Shown: positions 1 through 13,480, counted from the first letter of the stretch. The stretch is DNA of 64,000 nucleotides from Saccopteryx bilineata (GCF_036850765.1 NC_089492.1:201406276-201470275); one strand, 5' to 3'. Notes: generated from the sequence alone by a model not told the origin. A program made the numbers and translations.

Positions 1-68
1 CTGAGGCTCCCGAAGAGACGGGGCAGCTTTTCTGGGTCATGAGGTGCAAGGACAGTGTTGAACTTGGC

Positions 69-408
69 CTTTTTTTTTTTTTTTTTTTAGGTGAAAGGAA
101 GGGAGATAGAGTGACAGACTCCTTGCATGCACCTCGACTGGCAACCCCATCGGGAACTGATCCTTTATTACTGAGCTATTTTTAGTGCCTGTGGCTAAAG
201 GACTCCAATGGAGCTACTATCCTCAGTGCCCAGAGCTACGCTCAAACCAATTGAGCCACTGGCTGCCGGAGAGGTAGAGGGAGAGAAGGGTGAGAAGGCG
301 GGGGTGAGAAGCAAATGGTCACTTTCCCTGTGTTCCCTTACCAGGAATCAAACCCAGGACATCCACATGTGGGGCTAACACTCTATCCACTGAGCCACTG
401 GCCAAGGC
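69..408 (-). repeat. Bat-type tRNA SINE (long form)
   Basis: The minus-strand element has its poly(A) tail as T19 at 70-88 and its tRNA-like head near 408. An exact target duplication tgaacttggc flanks it at 59-68 and 409-418. It carries several substitutions from better preserved copies such as 57446-57844, so it is an older insertion. Confidence 0.85.
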
Positions 409-418
409 TGAACTTGGC

Positions 419-3156
419 TCTTAATGGCACTTCCATAGGCTTGGCAAGGTTCGGCAACTCTCCCAGGTGACACAGCTCATTGAGCAGGGGACTCTGCCTC
501 ATACAGCACTGTGTAGACCTGCCTGTCCCAGACCTGCCTTCACAGACGTCAGCCACTCTCTGAGGGACGGGCGGGCATTTCCTGCTCCTTCTCCTTTAGC
601 CTGAGGTGAACCCTGAACATTTAACAGAAGAGCAATGGTTAAGTGAGATCACTCCCTGGACTCAGGTCCATACCACTCCTGCTGGAGCCAGGGCAGGGGG
701 GCTGTGAGATGAGCTCTGAGACTCACAGGTCCAGGCTTCGTTTTCCTCATCTGCGAACAAGAATAATTAATGCTGCTGGTACTTCCTAGGGCGAGGTGTG
801 CTGCACAGTGGAGGGAGCCCTGGCCGGCGTAGGGGGAGCCACAGCCACAGAGAGGGGTGCCGCTGCCCAAGCAGGAGGTGCACCAGTAAGCTCTCGGGGG
901 TTTGCCTCACTGCTTGCTGCGGCTAGGACCCCAGGCATCCGGTCACAGCAACATTTTAGACCCATTTCTTTAGAAACCACAACCCCTGTACATATTTCCA
1001 CTTTAAAGGAACGCAAAAGCGAGCTAGAAAGTGTGGTGACATTGAGGAGCCCTCACTCAGCCACTGGGGGGCTCCCTTGGCCATGCGGCTACTATATCTG
1101 TTCTGTGTGTGGCCAGCAGTGTGGGCGCCCTTGCTCATCATTTGGTCCGTGTTCCTCCACAGGGTTTTAGACTCAAGTCCGTTAAACAGCAGCAGGATCA
1201 TCTCATGTTGGGCAGCCCTCTCTGATCTGCAGTCCCCGGCACACGGGTCCCATCAGAGCCTGTCTCTGGACCCAGCTGGAGCTGCTCAGTGAGGCTCACC
1301 TGCCAGCCTGGCAGGGAGCAGGGACACATGAACCTGCCAGGTCCCCTTCTGCCCCCAAGCAGGCAGCCCAGCCAGGGCTGGCAGGCCGCACTCAGAACTC
1401 CTGAAGCACACCGTGCCATGTTCAACAGAGTTCAGTAACCACCACAATAATTGTCAGTGACAACAGCCACCCTTGTGCCCCAGAAGAAAACTTGCTGGAA
1501 CCCATGACCTGAGGCCTCACAGAATCTCTGCCCTCCTGGCCCAGGAAGCCCTGGTGTGCAGGCAAAGGGTACATATGAGGAGACAGGGTTAGTCTGGGCC
1601 TTGTCATCACAAGTGCCAGAGATTCATCCTGTTGGTGAGGACATTCTCTGTCCCAGCTTGGAGGGACACACCAAGTCTTGAGGGGCCCAGGGGTGACAGG
1701 GGGCTGGCTAGACACTTGCTGGGGCTGTCATCACCCCATGCCCCTGGGCAGTGAGGAGTCTAGTGCTCCTGCTCAGCCTGCCCAGGGGCCATCCCCACAA
1801 TGCCAGCCTGGCACATGGAGGAGGCCTCTGTTTGTGCAGGAAAGCATGCCTGCAACCATGCTGGATTTTTCCACACATGTGATCACAAACCTCTGACCTC
1901 CAGCTGCACAACTCCAGGACTAGGTCCCCCTCCCAGAGCCAGTCCTGCCTGGTGGGGAGGGGGGTTCGTGAGACACTGGCCATGTGGGACCTGCTGTCTG
2001 GCTTCCCCTAGCAGCCCTGTGTGATACATGAGGCCAACAAAGCACCACAGACCAGGCAGTATTGTACTGGCGGAAGAGAGGGACCAGTCTCAGGGCAGCC
2101 CGACCACAGGCAGCACACTGGGCCTGGGGACCAGTGGGGGCAGCTCATCCCTGATCCCTGCTGCCCAGCATCACCCCTGGCTCTCCCCAGTAACTGAATT
2201 AAACTGGGATGGGGAGACAGGTGGAAACTGCTCTACTTGACCTCTGGCCCTTTGTGATGACTGTCAGAAAAGTCCAGAGCCTGGCCACAACTTTTGCTTC
2301 AAGTTAAACTGATGGAAAATGGGTCTCAGGGTCCCACTCATCTCTAAAACAAGCGGATTCAGCACTTACATCTTTGTGGGGCAAAGCGGGGCACAAGTTT
2401 TTTTAAAAGTGTCTCCCTTCTACCAGGGGGGCTGCCTAAAGTAAACTGGACTGTAGAACCCAGGACTGCTAACATCCACGGGCCCTGCTTGTTTCTAGAA
2501 CTCCTAGGGACATAGAGTGGGGAGAGCTCTAGATCTAGTACCTACAAGTGCCAGGATGCAGAGAACAGATACCCTGGTAGCCCTGGCTGGCTAATTGAAA
2601 ATAAGGTCCCCTGCTTCCCCTCATCCCCTCCCCTCTCCTTTATTTTCCTAGGGAAGTGGAACCAATACCATGTCTAGAAACAGGAGCAACCCACATGAAT
2701 TACAAAAGTACTGCACGATACAGTCATTTCCGGTTCTGATCTCTGTCCTTTTCCGTCTTTGTTGAAAGGGAAAGGAATTGGCAAGTGTTAAAGACACGCT
2801 AAAAACATCCTAGCACTAAACCAAGATATTCTCCCTGACACCATCGCACAGCTCAAATGCAAACCAAGACAGATAATGCAATTCCTGGTTGTTGAGTTGC
2901 AGACCACCGAAAAGCACCTCACCAAATGCTGGGAGTATCAGTCACATGTTTAGCCTGTTAGAGACAGGGATACACCCCTACCAAGGCTTAGGGCAGTCCC
3001 TGGGAAGGGAATCACAATTGACCCCAGAGGATGTGCTGCTGCCTTGGCCTCCATGCTAGTTCAGGAGACGGATGCTGAGCTCCCAGCTGAGAATGGAGCC
3101 CCCAGACCCAGCGAGGGATGCCCAGCACCTCCGGGGCCATGCCCCAAGGATGTTAC
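419..3156. other. Intronic sequence downstream of the SH3RF3 linker exon
   Basis: This GC-moderate sequence has no open reading frame with splice-site support, no recognisable repeat and no RNA gene. The next SH3RF3 exon, which should continue from the APSQ end, would lie on the minus strand at lower coordinates but is not visible here. It is presumably beyond the window. Confidence 0.6.
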
Positions 3157-3510
3157 CTGGGAGGGAGCGCAGCAGGACAGAGGGGCCAGGTCCCCGATCC
3201 TGGGCACAGCCCGGGGGTCACTGGAGCTGATCAGGACTGGAGCACTAATCTCCATGGAGTGCCTGTGGCCAGCAGCCGGTGAGGACCTGTGAGTCACACT
3301 GAAAGCGGTGAAGGAGTGGCGTTTCTTGGTGCTCTTCTTGCCCTCCACACGCTGCTGAAAGCCACTGACAGCCCCTGCGCTGCTTAACATGGAACCTGGG
3401 GCCCCAGTGGCCACTGTGCTGGGGTCCGGTGGCAACGCGGCAGGGCAGCCAGACACTGCAGCTGGGCAGAGCTTGTCCATCTCGATAAGCTGCTTGGCGG
3501 AGTCATTGAG
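3157..3510 (-). CDS. SH3RF3: SH3RF3 exon: linker after the second SH3 domain
   Basis: This internal exon has 118 codons and is phase 0 at both ends. The acceptor is a pyrimidine-rich tract ending cactcag at 3511-3520, and the donor is cag|gtaaca at 3157/3156. The peptide begins LNDSAKQLIEMDK, directly continuing the SH3-2 domain of the preceding exon. It holds a basic Ser-rich motif KKSTKKRHSFT (residues 58-68), then HRHSMEISAPVLISSSDP (82-99), and ends LSCCAPSQ. In POSH (SH3RF1) the equivalent segment belongs to the Rac-binding region and its HSFT serine is an AKT site; applying this to the paralogue is inference. Family knowledge: POSH proteins are cytoplasmic RING E3 ligases that scaffold Rac-MLK-MKK-JNK signalling. 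The IEMDK start favours SH3RF3 over SH3RF1. No stop or frameshift is present, so the exon looks functional. Confidence 0.87.
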
Positions 3511-3592
3511 CTGAGTGAGAGAGGGGAGAGTGGTTTAGGTCAGTAATTCTGAGCTCTCCAAGTTGGCATTCACATTTAAAAATGAACAATAT

Positions 3593-3952
3593 GGCCCTGT
3601 CTGGTTGGCTTAGCAGTACAGCATTGGCCCAGCATGTGGATGTCCTGGGTTTGATTCCCAGTCAGGGCACACAGGAGAAGCATCATCTACTTCTCCATCC
3701 TTTCCTCTTTTCTCTCTCTCTTCCTCTCCTGCAGCCACAGCTCGAATGGTTTGAGCAAATTGACCCCGGGTGCTGAGGATGGCTCCCTGGCCTTACCTCA
3801 GGCTCTAAGAACAGCTTGGATGTTGAACAATGGAGCAGCAGCCCTCGATGGGCAGAGCATTGTCCCCTAGTGGGCTTAATGGGAGGATTGCAGTCAGGGC
3901 ACATGTGGGAGTCTGTCTCTCTGCCTCCTCGCCTCTCACTTAAAAAAAAAAA
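3593..3952 (+). repeat. Bat-type tRNA SINE (long form)
   Basis: The head is ggccctgtctggttggctta, with a diverged A box, B-box-like ggtttgattccc and a pyrimidine tract at 3699-3731. The copy ends in an A-rich tail at 3942-3952. It is followed within two bases by a SINE of a different family. Confidence 0.85.
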
Positions 3953-3954
3953 GT

Positions 3955-4284
3955 CTGACCAGGCGGTGGCGCAGTGGATAGAGCGTCGGACTGGGAAGCA
4001 GAGGACCCAGGTTCAAAACCCTGAGGTCGCCACCTTGAGCACGGGCTCATCTGGTTTGAGCACAGCTCACCAGCTTGAACCCAAGGTTGCTGGCTTGAGC
4101 AAGGGGTCACTCGGTCTGCTCTAGCCCCACGGTCAAGGCACATACGAGAAAGCAATCGATGAACAACTAAGGAACCGCAACAAAGAATTGATGCTTCTCA
4201 TCTCTCTCCCTTCCTGTCTATCTGACTTCCCTCTCTCTGTCTCTCTCTCTCTGTCACAAAAAAAAAAAAAAAAAAAAAAAAAAA
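3955..4284 (+). repeat. tRNA SINE of a second family (ctgaccaggcggtggcgcag type)
   Basis: The head is ctgaccaggcggtggcgcag followed by tggatagagcgtcgg. B-box-like ggttcaaaaccc follows, then a repeated gcttgagca-containing body, a CT-rich stretch and a 27-base A tail (4258-4284). The body is unrelated to the neighbouring long-form SINE, so two SINE families coexist in this genome. Further copies are at 41615-41920 and, on the minus strand, 59407-59762. Confidence 0.85.
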
Positions 4285-7200
4285 GTTATAAAACGGTCAG
4301 ATCTCTCTAATTGGGCATCCAGTATGTACCGTGCAGGACAAGACACGGACCAGGCTGGAGTGCCGCCTGCAGACTTTACTGACAGGGTGTCTACAGCCGC
4401 TGTGCTTTTCCAGGGCCGGCTGCCAGGTCTGCCCCGTGAGCCCAGGCTTCCCTGGCCTGTCCATTTCCGGGGACCAGAAAGAGGAACAAGGGATGCCTGG
4501 CCTCATCTGACACCACGGCAACATGGTCCTGGCCTGCCTTGCACAACGTGGCCACTCCGGTAGGGGAATTCAAAGTAGGTGACCAGAACATGCTTTCTGA
4601 CCATGGGTGAGGGCAGGTGGCAGGACAGTCCAGCTGGGTGACTAGAAGCCACAGACATCCTTTCCAGGAACAGCCTGCACTTAGGCCGTCAAGACCCAGA
4701 GCTGACCCAACCTTGGTCCTGAAGGGTCAGTACTACACTATTTCCAGCAATTTAGCAAGGACTTGGGGGTAAAACTCCTTCCCTACTCTCCCACCTTCTC
4801 CACAAAATAGTGTTCACCTTTGCAGAGGAGAGTTGGATCCTGGTTGAGCTGACCAGGAAAGGTGGGGTGGGATCGAGTCCAGGACAGCCATGCCATGCTG
4901 CCAGTGAATGCTGGAGGGCCTGTGTGGGAGAGGTTCCCTGGACTCCTGCTGGGTGTCCGGCAGGGCCTGTGGTCAGATTAGGGGTCAGCTCATCATTTGG
5001 GAGCCAGAGTGCACCTCTGACTCCTACACTTAGAACAGGTTTTTCATTCAAGGTGCATGATGGGGCCCCTTCCCATGGAGGCTGTCCCTTGGCCCAATCT
5101 AAGTTCATAACAAAGGTGGAGCTTACAGTGACTGAAGGAGTGCAGCAAGAGCGAGCCCATAATTGTGTCCGGTGTGGCCAGGAAGGAAACGTGACGTGAA
5201 AATGAGCCTGGGATCATGCCCTCTGGACGGGTTACATAAACGCCACTGTGCTAGGTAAACTCGGACAAGTCTAGTCTTTCTCCCTAGTCTTTGCAGAAGC
5301 AGCAGGAACAACTGAGTCAGTGCCTGCTGGCCTCCTGAAACAACCGCAGGAAATACAGAGTTAAACAGGTGTTTTATCCTCACCTGACAGGAAGGGGGTG
5401 AGATCGGGGGTGGGGTCGTGGCTTGAGCCGGCTTGGAACATGCCCCCGTCTTGCACAAGGGGCTCTGCTGGTGTCCGAAAGCAGCAGCCACAGTCTCACC
5501 CATACCTGCTGGGTGGAACCAGCAAGCAGCCAAGCCGCCTGGCCCACATGGTCCACAGCCATCTCCCCCCCCCCCTGCACTCCCCTTTTCTCTTTCCAGA
5601 CCCCACATTCCCGAACATTTGGCCTGGGGTGTAAGTTGTGTGACCCCTGTGGGAAAACACCCCGGGAACAGTTCCTGCCAGCTCTGGCCCTGCTTTCTGA
5701 ATATAGCTGATGGAGAGGCCAGATGTTCATGCTGACCTGACCTGCAACAGGCAAAAACAGCCAGGAGCTGGCAGACCGGTTCTTGGAGGTAGACAGGATG
5801 TCCCCAGCCCCAGGCAATTTCTTCTCCATGGGTGCAAAGGTGGAGAGGTCCTTTCACTCTGAAGAAGCACCTGTTTCCCTAGAATTCACTTCGAGATATG
5901 GGCCTTGGCCATGGTTTTTCCATATGACCAGAGAGGGAAGCACAGGTGGGCCTTTCTCCGAGAGGCTTGCGAAGCGAGGTCTCAGGTCATTAGTTATCAC
6001 CAGCAGCCAGACCCCTGCTAACCGGTGCATCCCTGCACACTGCCCTGGCCACACGGAGCAGAAAGCGTCAAGGCGGGCCTGCAGTGGAATGGATTCCAGG
6101 TGCCGTCAGCAGGGCAGCTTCACAGTCCTCCCGTAACGGGGGCAGAGGGGTGGATGACCACCGTGCACAGGAGGTAGAGATGATGTTTCCGCCACTGACC
6201 AAATTCTGGGGGTTAGCATGCTGGGCTGACCAATGGGCCTTAAGTCCAGAAACCCAGCGTTCAGCATGTTCAGGCAGAGCCAGCCGCCACATGTCATCCA
6301 CAGCTGGACCATGAGGTCAGAAGTGGCCTACAGTTGGTCCTTCTATTTAGGGCATGGAACAGGAGTCAACTTGGTCACTGAACACTCAGTTGTTGTTTTT
6401 TTGCCAAGGTGGGACTACGACGTGGAGTGACCAGGGAGGGACCACCAAGGTCAGTGGTAAGCAACAGTGAGAGGTGAGTAAGGGCACACCAAAATGCTAT
6501 CTCCCTTCTTCACACTGGCCACACTGTGTGCCCTGAGAGTGGACATGCCAGTGTGCAGGCCATGCCCCCCATGCCCCCTGCCTCCACGTCCTCAGAGATC
6601 CGGGCAGAGGCAGAGCTCCTGGACGGCTGGAACATGAACAAGTCAGCAAGGCTGGTGGGGGCATAGAAGGCAAAAGGAAGCCAAAGCCAAGACTGTGTAG
6701 ACCAGGGTTTAGTGCCAAGGGCGAGGCACAACCCAAGGTGCCAGTTTAGAGAAGGGGCATGTCCACAGAAGCCACTGTGGGGAGCAGCCTGAAGTGTGGG
6801 GGACGGACTGAACAGAGCCCAGAATGAAGTATAGGTCTCAGATGGCACAGAGAGAGCAAGTGTGGCCAGGAAATCCACAAAGAACGAAGTCCTTGCCGGC
6901 AGGTAAAGGCTACCTGGAGCCAGCGGTGCACCTGCTGGTCAACCTGTGCAAGAGCCAGGCCCATCTCCCCTGGCTAAGCCTAGAATGTGGGCTGGACCAG
7001 GAGGGGCCACACCACCACACAGAGGAGCCTGGTGTCAGGCCTGGGTTAGTAAACTCCGAGCCCGTGCCGTGAGAACACTTGCCCTTGCGCAGGCTGCACT
7101 GTGAGGGCAGGCTACTGCTGGCTTCTTGTTAAGTTGAAAACGACAAGGACAAGCCCCACAAAGAGGAAGCAAAGAGAGCAGGGATGGCCAGGCTGGTGAC

Positions 7201-9091
7201 ACACCCCACACTGTAGTGGGTCCTTGCCGGCCAGGCCTCAGCGCCTCATTATAGAGACCCATCTCTCAGAAAGGTGATGGAAAGTCCTCCAGCCCCAAAC
7301 ATGTGCTCTAAGTCCAGGGCTGTTTACTTTGAAACACTTCCTACTTCCTGCCTCCTGCTTCAGCTGTTCCACTCCATTCTGTCTGCTTTTCATGTGCTCC
7401 TTCGGCAGTGACGGCTCAGAGAGCACCAGGCACCGGCTCCCCGCCACAGCCCTGCGTGCTGCTCTCCAGAGTCAGCTTCTTGGACCCCCGTGTGCTGCAC
7501 CCACCTTTCAGGGCCAAGAGCAAAACAGAAGAGCAGGCAGCAAACTGCCTCTCCTGTGGTCTAAATGGTACCCGCCCTGTCCCTCCACATGGAAGTTCAT
7601 TATAGAAATAACATGCCTGAGGCTGGGCTAAAATTTCCTCCCTTCCCCAAAGCGACAGACCTGGACTGTCTCACTTAGTTCCCCCGTTCCTCTGTTGAGT
7701 CAGTCCTGGAAATCCCACTTTCAAAATCAGGAGACGGAGAACTCAACAGGTCCACTGTGTACATGCAGAGCACATGGGCCCCCAGTGGAGCGGAGATACA
7801 GCCTAGGGCACTGCTCTGCCTGCAGAGCTCCTACCGAGTGCATGAAGCTCACCACCAGCACAGGTCTTCCAGGCGCTGCTCCCAAACAACCACTCTGCCC
7901 TCTCTTTCTCCACAGAGAACCAGTGAGCAGGGACATCACGTCTTTTCCACTCCTGCCTTAGTCCAAAGCCCTCGCCGGGTGCTGCAGGGGTGGGCCGATA
8001 TATTTCCCACTGAAGACAGAACTTCCAACAAACTATAGGGAAGTGAGAACGTCTGCTTCCAAATGGTGAAGGCTCAACATTTCATCAGGAGTTCTACAGC
8101 CCCAGCCTCTGCCAGAGGCGTGGGAACTTCCCACCGGAGGCCTCCTGATGTGAGAAACAGTTCAGCCCTGTCTTCTTTACTGAATTGTTGCTGGTGACAA
8201 GTGAATTCTTATTGGAGAGATAGCTAGCTAGCTAGCTAGTGACACAGACAGAAAACTGCTCAGTAACTGACCATCAATGCCAGGGGCCCTGGCCTGCTAG
8301 ATGCTGACAAGTGCAGTGGGAGGCTCCACCTCTGAGCCTTAGTCCTGGACACAAAGCTCACTGTCCAGGAAAGCTGCCACCATCTTTCCAACAAGTGCCA
8401 ATGAGCCACACGACACAACCCTCGGGGACGGGTCTGGTAACGGCAACCTGACGCCTTCCAACTGAAGAGCCTCTCTCTGGGTGCACACGTGCTGACCACA
8501 TGGCCTGTTATTGCAGGATACCTGCACCCGCTAGCATCTTCCCCTGACAGTGGCTCTCGCATCAGACCCGCTCAGAGCAGCCATAATTTTCCACTTCCTC
8601 CTCCTTCTCCAACTGGGGAAACTAAACAGATGCTGGGGCCTAGCCTCAGTGTGTGGGGGACCCTCAGAGAGAGCTGAGGAGACAGTGGACAAATGTGGAG
8701 GTTTCCCCTCTTTTCCCTCACAAGCAGAGCATTAGAACGTGCTAGGAGTGGCCGCTGATTGCCAGTGGTGAGATGAGGGGCTGGGTGTGGCTAGGTAGAC
8801 AAGTACCTCAAGATGCTCACCTGGGAAAAAACAGGCTCTGCTGCTCTGACTGCAGGTGGGGTCACTTGACCTGTATCTCAGGTGGGTTCTTGCAACCCAC
8901 ACAGACAGACCATGCTTTCATCATCCACGTAAACACAAAGTCAGTGATGAACCAACACATTCAATAACTCCAATTTTTATTGTTTTCCATAGAAATAAAA
9001 AGACATTTTGAACATCTATACAAAATGGAAACAAGGTGTTACCCCGAAGCTTAAGCATCTTGATGCATTTGTTCATTTTATCAGAAAAGTA
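4285..9091. other. Intron sequence between SH3RF3 exons, no gene
   Basis: Open frames here, including 244- and 149-codon minus-strand frames near 5120-5860, overlap one another on both strands. They have no recognisable domain or splice context and fit chance in GC-rich sequence. A (TAGC)n microsatellite of about 20 bp lies at 8221-8239 and a C run at 5566-5576. Confidence 0.55.
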
Positions 9092-9209
9092 GGCACTGGC
9101 TGGTTTGCTCAGTGGTAGAGCATCGGCCCAGTGTGTGGATGTCCCAAGTTTGATTCCTGGCCAGAGCACACAGGAGGAGTACCCATCTCTGCTTCTCTAC
9201 CCTTCTCCC

Positions 9210-9264
<55 letters not shown>

Positions 9265-9510
9265 CCTTCTGCAGCCATGGCTTGACTTGGCTACTTGGCT
9301 ACTTGACATGGCCCGAGTTGTCCCGGGCGCTGAGGATGGCTCCATGGCCTCTGCCTCAGGCACTAAAAATGGCTCTGGTTGCAACAGAGCAGCGGCCCCA
9401 GATGGGCAGAGCATCGCCCCTAGTGGGCCTGCCAGGTGGGTCCCTGTCAGGGCACATGTGAGAGGCTATCTCTCTGTTTCCCCTCCTCTCACTGAATAAA
9501 AAAAAAAAAA
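9092..9510 (+). repeat. Bat-type tRNA SINE with expanded CT tract
   Basis: The head is ggcactggctggtttgctca with A box cagtggtagagc. Its internal pyrimidine tract has become an uninterrupted (CT)n microsatellite at about 9215-9261. The tail is an A run at 9498-9510. The long reading frames rich in SLSLSL or RERERE are translations of this microsatellite and not proteins. Confidence 0.9.
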
Positions 9511-11447
9511 GAGAACTGTCCCTGGCACCTGGGAAGGAGGGCATCCACTGCATACCTGCTCCCTCTTGCTCTGGGGGTCCTCGTGCAGGAGCCAGCCAGC
9601 GGTCCATGTGCTACTGAGGACATGGCGTCAGATGGGCAGAGCCAGCTCACAATCACACACGACCCTCCTCCCTGGGTCCAGTCTGGCAATGGCACAGTAG
9701 CAGTCAGTCAAGGTCGCTCCCCCAGGAACTTTGTGCTCTGGCTCTGTGGCTCGGCAACCCTCTGTTCAAGATTGTGTCTCCTCAACATTCTATGCTCGGC
9801 TGTGATAGTCCCTCACAACCACTCTTTTTTCCACGCATACAAACATCTAGAAAGGTCAGAAGAACTGAAGAGTTCCTTCTTTCCGTGGTTTAAAGAATTC
9901 CAAAAAGTGGCCTGTTAGAATTTGTTGCATTCCAGCTGCATCTGAATTTGGGGACCAGGTTGAAGAAAGATAGCTCCTACATGAGCCATGAGACCCCTGC
10001 TCCAGTGAGCCCAAGGCCAGCATGGATTTGGGCACTTGGTCTGGGGAAGCATCAGACCAGGGCCTGTTGGATCACGGTTACCAAGAAACCACAAGTTCTG
10101 AGTGAGAGGACTTTGAACGGATCAGTGTAGAAGAAATGCTTTAAAAAAGGAATATGATTGAAAAATCAGATGTACAGGATGATACCAGACACAACATTAA
10201 AAGAAGGACAGTGGGGTGGGAGGGTCCCAGCATTTCTCAAGAAAAACAACAGAGAAAACAGATGTGCACAGTGGCTCCCCCATCCCATTCAGAGGCAGAA
10301 AGTTCAGTCTCAATACATCTGTACCTGAGACCTGAAGGAGGAAGCATGTCTTCCCATCCATGGAGACCCAGCAAGCCCAGCCACAGGCATGCAGGACCAA
10401 GTGCTCACAATGAAAATAGAGGCAGCCACTGGGTGTTTCCATGGGAACACCATTCAGACGAGTCTCTACTGTGCACCTGACATGATCGGGGCTCCAAGGT
10501 GCTGCCAATGTGGCAGGAGCACAGGGACAGCTCTCAGTAAGTGCGGTCTTCAGTTGTACTTGGGGAGCTTGTTAAAGATGTAGATTCTGGCTCAGTAGGT
10601 GTGGGATGTCACCCACGTTTTGGCATGTCTTTCAGTTCCCAGGAGACAAAGCAGCCACTGTTGACAGACCACACTTGAGTAGCAAGCATCTAGAACTCTG
10701 CTTTGTGGTTCTGGCTTCACACTACCCATAGATACCCACAGGACCAAGGACAGCAGTCGCGTGGCCTTTCCTTCCACGTGCTGCTGCCCCCAAGTGCACC
10801 AAGTGCAGGACGGGTCACCAACATGGTGGCTGGCCTACCATTCCTAGGGCACAGACTCAGGAGTAGATGAAGAATGGCCTTTACCTGCCTGAGACATCTG
10901 TCAGGAGGAATTTCAGGAGCTGCCGCATCTGTGAGATGGGCTGGCAAAAACCTCTGAGCCTCATTGACCAGTGCTTCCAGGTTGTAGAACATTTCCTTCT
11001 GGATGAGACTAGACTATCAGCCAGGGTAGGCAAGGACAGAGTAACTAATTCCTTTGAACTCTGGCACCCCTTGACCTCCTCCCTGAAGGTCATTCCCGGA
11101 AGGCAGCCTTTGAGGAGAAAAGCAACCAAAACATTGACCAAGCTGGTCAAAACAAGTGGCCCGGTGAAGACCACCAGCCAAACACATCCAAGATCCATCT
11201 TCGTCACCACAAAGTCTCATCTGGCCCTTACACCAAAATTCTCAGGCAAAACCAACATGGTGGTTTTATAGATGAGGAAACTAAGACACAGTGAGTCATG
11301 TGTTCCAAATCCCATGGCTCACAAAGCAGCGCCAGGTTCCCACTCATACCTCTGCCCCATCACACCACAGCTGCCAGTACTGCACCTACTGCAGAGCGCT
11401 GGTTGCTTTTTGGTGTTGCTACATCTGTAGGTTAAAAATCAACACAT
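9511..11447. other. Intron sequence with an old hAT fragment
   Basis: Most of this interval has no recognisable feature. The segment around 10565-10615 (gagcttgttaaagatgtaga, then gattctggctcagtaggtgt with one base overlap) resembles the conserved part of MER5-type hAT fossils. A short segment at 11262-11295 (gatgaggaaactaagacaca) resembles a MIR core. Both calls are weak. Confidence 0.4.
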
Positions 11448-11798
11448 TGGGCCCTGGCAGATTGGCTCAGCAATAGAGCATCAGCCTGGTGTGTGGAAGT
11501 CCCAGGTTCAATTCCCAATCAGAGCACATGGGAGGATCAACTGCTTCTACACCCCTCCACCTCCCCACCCTTCCCCTTCCACAGCTGTAGTTCAAATGGT
11601 TCCAGCAAGTTGGCCCCAGGTGCTGAGGATAGCTCCATGTCCTTGCCTCAGGCACTAAAGTAGCTCAGGTACGGAGTATCGGAGCAATGCCCCAGATGGG
11701 CAGATTATTGCCTGATAGGGGACTTGCAGAGTGGATCCTGGTTAGGGTGCATGTGGGGTGTGTCTCTCTGCCTCCCTGCCTCCCACTTAATTAAAAGA
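11448..11798 (+). repeat. Bat-type tRNA SINE, exact 14-bp duplication
   Basis: The head is ggccctggcagattggctca and the body is of the long type. An exact target duplication aaaaatcaacacat lies at 11434-11447 and 11799-11812. The A-rich tail is short. Confidence 0.9.
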
Positions 11799-12464
11799 AA
11801 AAATCAACACATCCATGGATGTAGCTCTCCACCTTTGGAAATTATAGGGGTTGGGTTCATTTTAAATCAGACAGATATATTTTTTTTGGCATGGAAATTA
11901 GGTCAGGCAAATTCTAACTCTAGGAGAGCTTAGGCTACAGTTACCACAAGTGGAAGGCCATTTCTGTCCCTTCCTCTTACTGCCATGACATGCTAATAAC
12001 TTCACAGCTGTTAACTGTGCCAAACTTCTATTTGCTCGGGGCACTGAACTTTGGACATTTGGAATGCCAATTGCCAACAGTCTAAGACTGATATTGTCCC
12101 ATGCATTCAACAAATACTTGTGGAGCAGCTGCTGGGGTGGGGGCTTTGCCCCCGAGGAAGTCGCTATCCCCAGAAGCACACATCTCCTAAGATAGTAAGC
12201 AATGCCAGAGCCTTGCCATGAAATAACAGAAACCCCAACAAGGGGCAAGAGTCCTTGGCTACTGGGAGCCCTAAGGGTGACCCACACCCCGCCCACTACA
12301 GGGAGCTGCCTCTGTTTCCATCTGTCCCCTCCAGGTTTGCCCTTGAGCCTTACTAATATCTCTTCAAGGTGATTGATCAGTACAGGTGAGGCCCTACTTA
12401 GGAGGCTGGCGAATTGAGGTGATTATTCAGGTAAGTAAGGTTTAAAATAAGAAAGATCCAGCAA

Positions 12465-13480
12465 TTCAAATGAATGAGGAAACAATTCCATTTACAATTT
12501 CATCAAAAAATACCTAGGAAAATGTTTATCCAAGGACGTAAAAGACCTGTACCTAGAAAACTAGATGATACTGAAGAAATAAAGATACAAAAATACAGAA
12601 ACAAATACCATAGTCATGGGTAGAAATAATTAACATTGTTAAAATGTCCATACTCCAAAGTAATCTACAGAGTCAATGCAATTCCCATCAAAATACCAAT
12701 GGCGTATTTCACAGAACTAGACCAACTAACCCTAAAATTTATATGAAACCACAAAAGACCCCAAATAGCCACAGAAATCTTGACCGAAGAACAGAGTTGG
12801 AGGTATCACACTACCTGATATCTAACTATACTGTAGAGCTAAAGTAATAAAAACAGCATGGTACTGGCATAAAAATAGACACATAGATCAACAGAACAGA
12901 ACAGAGAGTCCAGAAATAAACTCACAGCTATATGGTCGATTAATCTATGACAAAGAAGACAAGACTATGCAATGGGATAAAGACAGTCTCTTCAGTAAAT
13001 AATGCTGGAGAAATGGACAAATTATGCAAAAAATAATGATGCTAAACCACTTTCTTACACCATATACAAAAACAAAACAAATCCACAAACTTCAAAATCA
13101 ATTAAAGATGTAAATGTGAGATCAGAAACCATAACACTCCTAAAAGAAGATATAGGCACTAAAGTCTTAGATGCTGCCCTTCGCAACATTTTTTTGGATA
13201 TATCTCCTTGAGCAAGGGAAACAAACAAAAAACCAACGGGACAACCTCCAACTAAAAAGCTTCTGTACAGTGAAGGAAACCATTAACCAATGAAAAGACA
13301 ACCAATGGAATGGAAAAAGACATTTTCCAACAACACACCCAATAAAGGGGTAATCTCCAAAATATATAAGTAATTCATACTCCTTAACACCAAAAACACA
13401 AAGAAACTAATCAAAAATGGGAAGAGGACCTGAATCGACATTTCTCCAAAGAGAAATCTCTGAAAATCAATAAAAATTAA
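12465..13480 (+). mobile_element. L1 fragment (end of ORF2), sense orientation
   Basis: The sequence matches the 3' third of L1 ORF2: caattccatttacaatttca, and tactccaaagtaatctacag followed by agtcaatgcaattcccatca. Broken frames encode segments such as WTNYAKNNDAKPLSYTIYKN. Several stops and frameshifts are present. A short SINE abuts its 3' end. It is a dead 5'-truncated copy. Confidence 0.85.

Noticed and set aside
5123..5857. 244-codon minus-strand open frame
   Set aside because: Overlaps at least four other frames on both strands in GC-rich intron sequence. No recognisable domain and low-complexity GGGGD/GPGG segments.
9081..9499. Several long frames with SLSLSL or RERERE repeats
   Set aside because: Translations of the CT microsatellite within a SINE.
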